A stretch of 64,000 bases of DNA from Arthrobacter rhizosphaerae. Lineage in GTDB: Bacteria; Actinomycetota; Actinomycetes; Actinomycetales; Micrococcaceae. The notes under the pieces were generated by a model. It worked only from the letters and a program-made list of their open reading frames with translations. It searched no databases and was not told the origin of the DNA. Below are positions 24,131 to 31,866 of the stretch, piece by piece (the first letter of the stretch is position 1; the number at the start of each line of letters is the position of its first letter). The position numbers and the translations under genes are program-made. The stretch spans positions 190,099 through 254,098 of the forward strand of contig NZ_JALLAN010000002.1 of the NCBI RefSeq assembly GCF_023062595.1. The letters run 5' to 3'.

Positions 24131-24820
24131 ATGGTGAACTCAGTGGTTAACAACGGGCTGCTGGCCGCGATCCGTCTGGGGCTGGCGGAACGTTGCGACC
24201 CGGCACGTGCTGCGGGGGCGCAGGCGTACATGAAATCGGCCATCCCGTCCCTCGGCGTCAGGGTTCCCGAGGTTCGGCAGCTAACTAAGGTTATGGCTGC
24301 CGCTCATCCCTTCGAATCGCTGGAGCAGTTGAGGGACACCGTGCTGGAACTGTGGCGCAACGCCACTTTCAGGGAGGAGCATTATGCCGCGATCGACCTC
24401 ACCGGTCTAAGGCTGGCTGCCCGGGAACCTCTGATGCTGCCGGTGTACGAGGAAATCATCAGGACCGGAGCCTCGTGGGACTTCGTTGACGGTGTGTCCG
24501 AGCGGATCGGCGGCCTGTTGCAGGCCGACCGCCCCACGATGACAGCCGTGCTGCGGAACTGGAGCCGGGACGCGGACTTCTGGATCAGGCGCGCCTCCAT
24601 CACCGCCCAGCTGAAAGCAAAAGCCCACACAGACACCGGGCTGCTCCGCGACGTCATCGAAGCGAACCTGGCGGACACTGAGTTCTTCATCCGGAAGGCC
24701 ATTGGCTGGGCACTGCGGGAATACGGCAAGACGGATCCGGAGTGGGTGCGGGCCTTCGTGGCAGAGCATGGCGATGACCTCAGCCCGTTGTCCCGCCGGG
24801 AAGCACTGAAGAACCTGTGA
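24131..24820 (+). CDS. DNA alkylation repair protein, AlkD-like HEAT-repeat glycosylase
   Basis: The 229-residue product is built of helical ALK/HEAT-like repeats. Its signature region is ASWDFVDGVSERIGGLL, DADFWIRRASITAQL and TEFFIRKAIGWALREYGK, typical of AlkD, which removes bulky or positively charged alkylated bases from DNA. The Trp-Asp pair in SWDFVD and the Arg in WIRRAS are the expected active-site residues. No Shine-Dalgarno sequence precedes the ATG. TAGAGT at 24119-24124 is a plausible -10 box that would make the mRNA leaderless. Confidence 0.9.
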   Translation: MVNSVVNNGLLAAIRLGLAERCDPARAAGAQAYMKSAIPSLGVRVPEVRQLTKVMAAAHPFESLEQLRDTVLELWRNATFREEHYAAIDLTGLRLAAREPLMLPVYEEIIRTGASWDFVDGVSERIGGLLQADRPTMTAVLRNWSRDADFWIRRASITAQLKAKAHTDTGLLRDVIEANLADTEFFIRKAIGWALREYGKTDPEWVRAFVAEHGDDLSPLSRREALKNL

Positions 24821-24827
24821 ACTGGGT

Positions 24828-25133
24828 CTAGCTCCGAAGCTGGGGCAGGCACATGCAGCGGATCTCGAAGAAGCGCAGTCCGGCAGGCTCCAGCCCGTGC
24901 CCGGTTGATACGAGGTACTCATCCTCGAGGAGATACACGGGCAGTTGCGGTGACAGGTAAGGGTTGTACCTGGACGGGTACACCCACTGGCCGCTGATGT
25001 CGAAGGCCGGCAGGGCGTAGGGGTCGCGGCGGTTGTGCGCGCTGGGAAAAAGAGCGTCGCCCATCCACAGATGGCTGGACAGGCCATAGAGATAGTCGTG
25101 ATTGCTGGCTGTGGGAAAAAGAATGGCCTGCAA
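24828..25133 (-). CDS. Hypothetical protein
   Basis: The product has 101 residues if translation begins at the TTG at 25133, which lies nine bases after a perfect AGGAGG; the GTG at 25142 directly abuts that sequence and is a poor candidate. I do not recognise the family. It is rich in Pro, Tyr, Leu and Ser (SSHLWMGDALFPSAHNRRDP) and has no signal peptide or membrane helix. It lies 72-82 bp downstream of the acetyltransferase gene on the same strand and may belong to that iron-controlled unit. Confidence 0.55.
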   Translation of the reverse strand: MQAILFPTASNHDYLYGLSSHLWMGDALFPSAHNRRDPYALPAFDISGQWVYPSRYNPYLSPQLPVYLLEDEYLVSTGHGLEPAGLRFFEIRCMCLPQLRS

Positions 25134-25215
25134 GAATTTCACCCTCCTGTTGACTTATTGGGCTCTGCCGGTTGGCTCCGTCGGCTGCTTGGGGCGGACT
25201 GCGTCGGCTGGCTGC

Positions 25216-25809
25216 TCACGCTGTACGGGACTCGAATCTTTCGCGGGTAAGGAACACCAGCTGTGCTTCCTTTTCGGCAAGCTGCACCTTGGGCCCGGGT
25301 TCAAAACCGCACCCCTGCAGCCGCTGGATGACCTTCCCGTTACGGGCATCAGGTTCCGCCACCACTCTGTCCTTGGTCGGATCGGAGAACAGGAAACGGA
25401 TCAGTCCTCCAATGAGGGTGGGAGTGAAGTTTGTGACCGGTCGTTCCGCGGGAGCCAGCAGCAGGTGCAGGCCGGTATCGGCGGGTCGGGCCTCGTAGGC
25501 CTCGCCCACCGGATCCTCAAGCGGCTCATAGGTCTGGAAGATTCCCACCGGCTGGTCCTCCACGGACATCAGGTAGGCATGATGCGTTTCCAGGCTGTCC
25601 AGAAACAGATAGATGTCCCTGACCTCGTCCCGGCTCAGATCGCGCATGCCCCAGAAACGGGCACGTTCTTCCCTTACCCAGCTGTAGACCAGGTCCGCGT
25701 CAGCTTCGGGAATGAGTGGAAGGAGCCGCAATCGGCCCAGGGCAGGCAGGCTCTCCTCGTAGACCGAAGCCCTGGCAGAAAGCGGGAGGGCGGTGTCAGC
25801 GCGGGTCAT
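25216..25809 (-). CDS. Siderophore-type N-acetyltransferase (AlcB/IucB/DesH-like)
   Basis: The 197-residue product has the GNAT fold of the AlcB/IucB/MbtK group: ADLVYSWVREERARFWGM at the start, a YLMSVEDQPVGIFQTYEP core and an IGGLIRFLFSDPTKDRVVAE cofactor loop region with a late GNGKVI-like RNGKVIQRLQGCGFEPG. Such enzymes acylate hydroxylamines or lysine side chains during hydroxamate siderophore assembly. It begins inside the end of the acylase gene (14-nt overlap) behind AAGGAGA, so the two are translationally coupled. The iron box upstream of the pair supports the siderophore role. Confidence 0.82.
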   Translation of the reverse strand: MTRADTALPLSARASVYEESLPALGRLRLLPLIPEADADLVYSWVREERARFWGMRDLSRDEVRDIYLFLDSLETHHAYLMSVEDQPVGIFQTYEPLEDPVGEAYEARPADTGLHLLLAPAERPVTNFTPTLIGGLIRFLFSDPTKDRVVAEPDARNGKVIQRLQGCGFEPGPKVQLAEKEAQLVFLTRERFESRTA

Positions 25810-27892
25810 GGGTCTCCTTGGTCAGCTGCTCCCAGTCCGTGACGACGGGGATGAGGTCCCCAGCGGCCCATAGAGGCAGCTGGCTTCCGAAATGTGGGTC
25901 TTCGGGACGGCCTGAGGCACCAAACGGCACGATCCAACGGCTGTTGGAGCGATCGTGAAGGTCCCAGACATAACGGGCCACCGGCCCGCGGAAGGATCTG
26001 TCGGTGACGCCCGGCAGGCTTTCGGTGGACAGGACACAGCCTGTGTCACCGGACAACTGTGTGTGGGGGACCGCCGGTGCTGAAGCGGCGGCCGATCCGT
26101 GGTCGGCCAGGCCATGCAGGGGCAGGACTGTATGGCTGGATCCCCACGTTCCCGAGGGAGGGGCTGCGGCAACTTCTTCCAGTGCTTGCCGGGCAGCGAG
26201 GTCCACGTCGATCCCGAATCCCGGCCCCTTGGCAAGGAGGGTTTCGAGGGCGAAACCGATGCGGGCCTCCGGATGCAGCCATGGCGCGAACAGCGGGGAG
26301 TGGCCGTTCGCAGCGGTGAGCGGATGCAACTCCGGGGTGCTCCCCAGACCGCGGACCAGGGCCGACCGCCAGGCGGCAAAGGCGGCGGCCTCCGTGCAGT
26401 CTGCGTCCATGCGTCCGTCCCACGCCACCAGGCGCTCGCGGAATGAGCAGCCGGTGTCTGACAGTGGGGTGAGCTTCAGCAGCAGAGCACGGAAGGCAGG
26501 CCAGGAGCCGAGCTGTGTGTCCATGTGGATGCGCTGCATGGCTGCCGTGGTGAGACCTCCGCCGCCCAGGTCTGCCCCGTGATCCACCAGCAACTGCCGG
26601 ATGCGCTGAGCACGGTGGGCCGGGGCGAATTCGAGCCCGAGCCGGTCACCGCCCCCGGCGTCGCGGTCGTTGGCATGCACAGCCAGCGCGGCTACCGAGG
26701 AGCGGGGCAGCCTCTCCCACGCTCCCGCCCACTGGTGTTCGGACGACGACGCCGGAACCGGCCGGAGGCGGTTGTCCCGGCTCCGCGCGGGGACCTTCCC
26801 TGCCACGAGCTGGAGCACAGCACCGCTGGAATCAGCGGCCAGCACGCAGTTGACTGGTTCCACCCAGTTTTCCAGGGCTGCCTCCACGTCGTCCACGGAA
26901 CTGCTCAGCAGGAGCGGGAGGAGGGCATCGAAGCCCAGCTTTTCCGCCGACCGTGAGGGCGTACGAAGGCTCAGCGCCCCGCCGTTGAGCCCTCCGGAGA
27001 TGACAGGTCCGCGGTCGGTTTCAATCACGTCCACGGTTTCCGGCGCAGAACCCCGGACGCTGATCACTTCCTGATGATGCGCGCGGACGGGTCTCCAGCC
27101 TTCGGGTCCGAGGGCCAGGAGTTCGCTGCCGTCGCGCCTCAACTCCTCGCTGTACAGGTCCTGGTAGTCCGCCATGGCGTTCGTGACCGCCCAGGCAACG
27201 CTGCCGGTGTGCCCGAAGTGCGGCAGGCCGGGAACACCCGGAAAGGCAAGCCCAACGACGTCGAACGCCGGGCACGCCAGGCGCACCTGCTGATACACGC
27301 CGGGGAGTTCCATCAGGCGGTGCGGGTCCCCGGCAATGAGGGGAGACCCGGATTCGGTCAGGCTGCCGGATGCAGCCCAGGCGTTGCTGCCGGCCCATAC
27401 CGGTGCCTCGATGCTGAAAATATCCACGGCTTCGGTGCCGAGCGTTTCCGCGACGTGGGCGCGCCAGAGCTTGTTCGGGAACGTGCCGAAAAGGATGTGA
27501 TGCACCAGGAAGACCCCCAGGGGTGTCCACGGTTCCCAAAGAGCAGGCGCGGTGCCCGTGGCGGCAAACTCCTCGGCGTCACGGCGGCCGGATTTCAAGG
27601 CATCGTTGACGCCGTCGACATAGGCTGTGCACCAGCGCTGCGTGTCAGCATCCAGGCTTTCAAAGCAGCGCCGGGCGGTGTCATCGAGCCGTACACGCCG
27701 GGCAAACCGGTCCCAGAGAAGGCCGTCCGCTCCAAGGTGCTCAGCAGTCCTGCCCTCCGAGCGCCAACGCTCCATCTCGATCTGCCACGAGCGGTCGGTG
27801 GCTGCATTGGACCCCTGCAGGAAGGCCAGTTCGTCCGGGCTGTCGGCACGAAGATGGGGGATTCCCCACGGGTCCCGGTACGTCTCAGACAT
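25796..27892 (-). CDS. Penicillin-acylase-family Ntn hydrolase
   Basis: The 698-residue product is an S45 amidohydrolase. The self-cleavage site is AGSNAWAASG, with Ser169 (from the ATG at 27892) as N-terminal nucleophile after processing into alpha and beta chains. No signal peptide is evident, unlike classical periplasmic penicillin acylases. In Streptomyces desferrioxamine loci, a penicillin-amidase-like gene (desG) and an acetyltransferase gene (desH) occur together; this pair may be their counterpart. The start is uncertain: no ribosome site precedes either the ATG at 27892 or a TTG at 27925. Iron-regulated hydrolysis of an amide or hydroxamate bond is inferred. Confidence 0.82.
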   Translation of the reverse strand: MSETYRDPWGIPHLRADSPDELAFLQGSNAATDRSWQIEMERWRSEGRTAEHLGADGLLWDRFARRVRLDDTARRCFESLDADTQRWCTAYVDGVNDALKSGRRDAEEFAATGTAPALWEPWTPLGVFLVHHILFGTFPNKLWRAHVAETLGTEAVDIFSIEAPVWAGSNAWAASGSLTESGSPLIAGDPHRLMELPGVYQQVRLACPAFDVVGLAFPGVPGLPHFGHTGSVAWAVTNAMADYQDLYSEELRRDGSELLALGPEGWRPVRAHHQEVISVRGSAPETVDVIETDRGPVISGGLNGGALSLRTPSRSAEKLGFDALLPLLLSSSVDDVEAALENWVEPVNCVLAADSSGAVLQLVAGKVPARSRDNRLRPVPASSSEHQWAGAWERLPRSSVAALAVHANDRDAGGGDRLGLEFAPAHRAQRIRQLLVDHGADLGGGGLTTAAMQRIHMDTQLGSWPAFRALLLKLTPLSDTGCSFRERLVAWDGRMDADCTEAAAFAAWRSALVRGLGSTPELHPLTAANGHSPLFAPWLHPEARIGFALETLLAKGPGFGIDVDLAARQALEEVAAAPPSGTWGSSHTVLPLHGLADHGSAAASAPAVPHTQLSGDTGCVLSTESLPGVTDRSFRGPVARYVWDLHDRSNSRWIVPFGASGRPEDPHFGSQLPLWAAGDLIPVVTDWEQLTKETHDPR

Positions 27893-27956
27893 CGGCGGCA
27901 AGGCAACAGGACAGGTGGCAGCCAAGGGCAGCAGGCACGTGATTCTCCGGACATTG

Positions 27957-27975
27957 TTAGGTAAGGCTTAGCTAA
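27957..27975 (-). promoter_or_regulatory. Iron box (IdeR/DmdR type)
   Basis: TTAGGTAAGGCTTAGCTAA matches the actinobacterial iron-box consensus TTAGGTTAGGCTAACCTAA at 16 of 19 positions. It lies 65 bp upstream of the acylase start, so the acylase-acetyltransferase unit should be expressed under iron limitation. Confidence 0.75.
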
Positions 27976-28058
27976 CAACAGGATAGGGTGCTGATTCTGC
28001 GTTCCCAAAATTGGGCGGTAACAAAGCCCCAAGGCCGTAGCCCGGACAGCAGGAAGCG

Positions 28059-28086
28059 GGGGCACCCGGATCTCTCCCGGTGCCCC
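28059..28086 (-). terminator. Terminator of the lyase gene
   Basis: GGGGCACC at 28059-28066 pairs with GGTGCCCC at 28079-28086, with further partial pairing inside. It lies 37 bp beyond the minus-strand stop of the large lyase gene and isolates it from the iron-controlled unit. Confidence 0.7.
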
Positions 28087-28122
28087 TGCTTTGGCTGGTG
28101 TCTGCTTGGCGAGCGTGAGGTC

Positions 28123-31100
28123 TTAGCCCGCCTTGGTGAGCAGCTCCACTTCTGCAAGGTTGGTGTTGCCTCCGTGCTCGTCGAGTACCCGGACTTGGGC
28201 GTAATCGGCCCGTGACGGGAGCGGGAAAGTGTACCAATCGGCGGCGGACATGCCCGTGATGGTCAGGAACGTTGTCCACGTTGTCCCGCCGTCGTTGGAG
28301 CCTTGGATCACCGTGCCGTTGCCGCGGCTGATGTGGCTCGAGCGGGGGAAGACCCGGACGATGTCGGTGACGATGCGTGTGCCGTCAGTTGGCTTCACCG
28401 TGACCCAGCCGTTCGCCTGCGTGGTGTCTGTGAAGGTGGCGGTATTCCTGTCAAACATGCGCCAGCCGTTTGCCTGGGTGGTGCCCGTGCCCGGCCAGGC
28501 CGGCGTGGAGGCGTTCACCCATCCCTGCACTACCGGAACGCGCTGGATCGCAGTATTCCAGAGGGCCAAGCGGCTGCCGTCGGTTGTGGCTGTGAGCGTG
28601 GTGCCGACCTTGCCGGAGACCGTCCGGTACTCGAGGCTGAACTGCACATCGCGGCCGTATTCGACGCCGGCAGGCAACACCGCTGCGGCCTTCCAGTTGA
28701 TCCCGTCAGTGGACGTGGCCGTGGCAGACGCTCCCTCGACGACGACGTTCAGCTCCGACAGCGGCTCGGTGGCCACTGCGGCCAGCGTCACCGTGTCACC
28801 GTTTGTGGCCAGGCCCTTATCAGCGTTGGAGGTTGAAATGGCCAGCGCGGAAATTGCCGTCGCCATCTCATGCCGTTGGCCGTGGATGCGGAACTCACCG
28901 AAGGACGAGATTCCCGGGTAGGCGGGGTCCGTTGGCACACCGGGGTGGTCCACCTGGACCTTCAGGTAGCGGAACGTCTGCCCTGCCACCTCGGCGCGCA
29001 CCGGGATAGTCTCCATCGCGAAGTCGATCGCCGTCGTGTTGGTGGTCTCCCGCTCCGTCAGCAGCGTCCACGTCCGTCCATCACGGGAGCCGTACACGTT
29101 GGCACCTTGGGAACGGTTGGCGAAGTTATACCTTGCCTGGAGGCCAAATGCATCGGCGGAAACCTGGAAGCCTTGGCCGAAGTCCACAGTGAACGGCGCC
29201 CGCAGGTCTCCGGTGGTGGAGTGGAAGCTTCCGTCCACGAGGTTCCTCGGCTGGACGCCCGTCGGGTTGGTGGTGACGAGCCCGCGGTAGTCGATTGATT
29301 TGTCGTCTGCCAGCCGGGGGGTCAGGAGCCTGAGCTCTTTCACCGCTTTCTGAAGCCGAGCAAGCTGCTCAAGGTAGCCGGCGTCGTCGGCCGTTTCCAT
29401 TGCCGTCCTGACTTCATTCCTCACTGTCCCGAAGGATGCGAAAGATGGCGACTCATAGACAGCGTTTGGATCGAATCCGGTGAGGGCGGTGTCAAAGGCT
29501 GCCTGCCGGTTGGCGGCGATGACCACTGTGGCGGAACGGGTGGCGACGGAAGTGCCGTCGTCGGCCGTTACCTTGAAGCTGTGTTCGCCGACTGCCTCGG
29601 CTGCCGGAGTCCAAAGAAGCTGACCGGTTGCGGCGTCGATCCGGGCGCCGGCGGGCAGACCGATGGTCGAGTACTGCAGCGGCTCCCCTCCTGCATCGGT
29701 CGCAGCGAGCGAACGGGAAAGCGCGGCGCCCGATACTCCGATAATGGGAGTTGCAGTGTCTGCAGGGAACTGCGGCACTGTCAGCTGCGTCTTGGCTTCG
29801 AGGTTGACGTAATCGAAGTCCACCTCTGTGCCGTCCGCTCCGATTACCGTGAAGTAGGCCAGATTTTCCCCGCCCGGGCTCACGCCGTTGAGCTTCTCCG
29901 CGTCCACGTCGTACGTCACATAGCGCCACTGCCCCTGGGTATCGGGAAGAGGCACTTCCAGCCGCTTAGCCGGGTCGTTTCCGATGGCGAGGGTTGCGGG
30001 CCCGTTGGTCCTGAACTGGATACCGACCGGGCTGTAGCCGGTGCGGCTCACATACATGAGGGTACGGGCGGCAATGGTGCGGCCCTTATCTGCTGCACCG
30101 AGGTGCACAAACGTGCGGCCGTCCTCGGTCCTGACTTTGAGCTTCTTTCCGTCCGTTGCGGAGCTGCGGGTCTCGAACTGGATCTTCGCATCAGTGGCGA
30201 CGGGACGTGTCTGGCCCGCTACCTGAGCCGGGAGGGAAAGCCAGTACTCGGGGCTGTAATCCGGGTTGCTTTCCCAGGAGTTGTACGCGCCGGTGCCCCA
30301 GAAGAATTTGGGTCCGTCCGCTTTGGCGTGGAGTTCGGCGACATACGGCGCTTCCGTTTCGACGTCGACGCCCAGGTCGTATTTGTAGACGTGGTACAGC
30401 TCGTCGATCGGGTTGAACATGCGGCCGCGGTAGGCCTCGGAGAGACTGCCCGGTCCACCGGTGGTGTCGATCCACGGCGTTTCGTACCCAAGCATGTAGC
30501 CGGTGAACGCATTCGCGGCCTTGAGGAGGCGGTCGCCGAGGAACTTGTACGGCGAGACGGCATTGGCGGCTGTGGAGACGGTGCCCGCCAAGGGATCGAT
30601 CTTGGTGCCCTGGACGGTGAGGAAACGGGCCAGTGCTCCCTGGATGTTGATGCCGTCCCACGCGTGGGCCTGGTCGCGGCCCATTTCCTGGTGCTGGACA
30701 AAGGAGTAGCCGTAGGGGTTGAGGGGATCATCCTTGGAAATGAGCGGGAAGAGGGCTGCAAGCGAGCCGTTCTGCTCGGGACGGGACGTGTTCGCGTTGA
30801 CGGTGTACCACTCCACTGCCTCGGTATACCGCTCGCGGTTCTCAGTGAAGATGTAGCCTGCGATCGCACCGGTGAGCGGGTAGCCGTGCTGGTTCAGGTA
30901 GCGCCAGTTGGTGTGCAGGAACGTTTCCGTCATGGGTCCGATGAGGTTGGCGCTCAGCTTGGCGGTGTCCTGCTCGTTCCAGTTCAGGTCATAGGCCGCG
31001 TAGCCCCCGGGGACGCTGGTGGAGCGGAAAATCTCGGCGGCGGCAACCATCCGATAGAGCGGCACGCCGGAGTGGATGTGGGCGTCCGGGTAGTACGCGT

Positions 31101-31599
31101 ACTTGGCCGGGTCCATGTTGCTCCAGGTGCGGATGAGCCGCATTCCGTTTTCGCGGTACACGGGGTCGCCGGTGATGACGTAGAGGGTGGCCTGGGTGTA
31201 GGCACCGAAGGCGTCCCGGATGAGCTTGCTCTGGACTCCCTGCGAGTTGAATGCCGTGGTGCCCGGCTGGTCGATGACCGCGCTGGCGTTGGAGGACCGG
31301 AAATTCTTTGCGGCGAAGGGCGTTTCGGCCATGGCGTCGTAGTAGGTCTTCCACGGTTCGGTGCCTGCCTTGACCATGCTCCGGGCGTTGCGCAGGCTGT
31401 CAGCACTCACCCCGATGCCCGGATGGACGAATCCGTTCGCGCCCACAGTCTCAGTGATGGTTACGTCCTGGCCGGTGTCCGCCGTCGCGGGAGCGGTGCC
31501 GCCCGGCGCGGGGAGGCCGGTTGTCGGGGCCACGAGGGAAAGTGCAGCGGCAAGCCCGAGCATGCGGGTCCATCGCCTCATCGTTGAAGGATGTTTCAT
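28123..31599 (-). CDS. Large secreted alginate-lyase-like protein with Ig and discoidin domains
   Basis: The 1,158-residue product has a signal peptide (about 1-40). An all-helical catalytic region of the alginate-lyase/heparinase toroid type (about 60-420) contains WRYLNQHGYPLTGAIAGYIF and HAWDGINIQGALARFL. A beta-sandwich (about 460-610) and a putative Ig/cadherin-like repeat (PAGARIDAATGQLLWTPAAE) follow. Then come two F5/8-type discoidin domains (about 760-890 and 1020-1150), which usually bind glycans. No sortase motif is visible, so it is probably released. It should cleave or bind an acidic polysaccharide; the substrate cannot be named. A LacI-type site lies upstream. Confidence 0.78.
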   Translation of the reverse strand: MKHPSTMRRWTRMLGLAAALSLVAPTTGLPAPGGTAPATADTGQDVTITETVGANGFVHPGIGVSADSLRNARSMVKAGTEPWKTYYDAMAETPFAAKNFRSSNASAVIDQPGTTAFNSQGVQSKLIRDAFGAYTQATLYVITGDPVYRENGMRLIRTWSNMDPAKYAYYPDAHIHSGVPLYRMVAAAEIFRSTSVPGGYAAYDLNWNEQDTAKLSANLIGPMTETFLHTNWRYLNQHGYPLTGAIAGYIFTENRERYTEAVEWYTVNANTSRPEQNGSLAALFPLISKDDPLNPYGYSFVQHQEMGRDQAHAWDGINIQGALARFLTVQGTKIDPLAGTVSTAANAVSPYKFLGDRLLKAANAFTGYMLGYETPWIDTTGGPGSLSEAYRGRMFNPIDELYHVYKYDLGVDVETEAPYVAELHAKADGPKFFWGTGAYNSWESNPDYSPEYWLSLPAQVAGQTRPVATDAKIQFETRSSATDGKKLKVRTEDGRTFVHLGAADKGRTIAARTLMYVSRTGYSPVGIQFRTNGPATLAIGNDPAKRLEVPLPDTQGQWRYVTYDVDAEKLNGVSPGGENLAYFTVIGADGTEVDFDYVNLEAKTQLTVPQFPADTATPIIGVSGAALSRSLAATDAGGEPLQYSTIGLPAGARIDAATGQLLWTPAAEAVGEHSFKVTADDGTSVATRSATVVIAANRQAAFDTALTGFDPNAVYESPSFASFGTVRNEVRTAMETADDAGYLEQLARLQKAVKELRLLTPRLADDKSIDYRGLVTTNPTGVQPRNLVDGSFHSTTGDLRAPFTVDFGQGFQVSADAFGLQARYNFANRSQGANVYGSRDGRTWTLLTERETTNTTAIDFAMETIPVRAEVAGQTFRYLKVQVDHPGVPTDPAYPGISSFGEFRIHGQRHEMATAISALAISTSNADKGLATNGDTVTLAAVATEPLSELNVVVEGASATATSTDGINWKAAAVLPAGVEYGRDVQFSLEYRTVSGKVGTTLTATTDGSRLALWNTAIQRVPVVQGWVNASTPAWPGTGTTQANGWRMFDRNTATFTDTTQANGWVTVKPTDGTRIVTDIVRVFPRSSHISRGNGTVIQGSNDGGTTWTTFLTITGMSAADWYTFPLPSRADYAQVRVLDEHGGNTNLAEVELLTKAG

Positions 31600-31677
31600 C
31601 GGTCCTCCTGGATCGATTGGTGGTGCCAGTTAAGTTGGGTTGGCAGTGAAGCCGCGCTAAAGGGGATAGGGATTGGC

Positions 31678-31688
31678 AAGCGCTATCC
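31678..31688. promoter_or_regulatory. AAGCGCTATCC operator-like site
   Basis: The core AGCGCTATC recurs at 63595 and 63655 in front of two other polysaccharide-utilisation genes. Here it lies about 80 bp upstream of the lyase start. A shared LacI-family regulator is the simplest reading. Confidence 0.5.
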
Positions 31689-31710
31689 GGAAGCATAGCC
31701 ACGATGACAG

Positions 31711-31767
31711 TTTCAGGCAATCGTTATCCTGAAATCATTGGTTTTGCACGGAGAACAAACGTTTGTT
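31711..31767. promoter_or_regulatory. Two further dyads upstream of the lyase
   Basis: TTTCAGG at 31711-31717 is repeated inverted as CCTGAAA at 31728-31734 with a 10-bp spacer. A 14-bp perfect palindrome, AACAAACGTTTGTT, lies at 31754-31767. The latter has the centred CG typical of LacI-family operators. Together with the 31678 site they suggest layered repression. Confidence 0.5.
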
Positions 31768-31781
31768 GTGGACTTTAACGC

Positions 31782-31819
31782 CAGCAGACGACGGCGGGAG
31801 GTCCCGCCGTCGTCTGCTG
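31782..31819. terminator. Conserved GACGACGGCGGG hairpin, copy 6
   Basis: A 17-bp perfect stem (31782-31798 with 31803-31819) closes on AGGT. It lies 48 bp beyond the minus-strand stop of the debranching-type gene. Confidence 0.8.
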
Positions 31820-31866
31820 TGCTTTGGTTGGTGGAGGGTCAGCGGAAGGAGCTGCGTCTTCTGCTG

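Noticed and set aside
29581..31587. A 668-codon plus-strand frame antisense to the large lyase.
   Set aside because: It mirrors the codon structure of the real minus-strand gene, which has a signal peptide and domains. The antisense product is low in complexity and has no family likeness.
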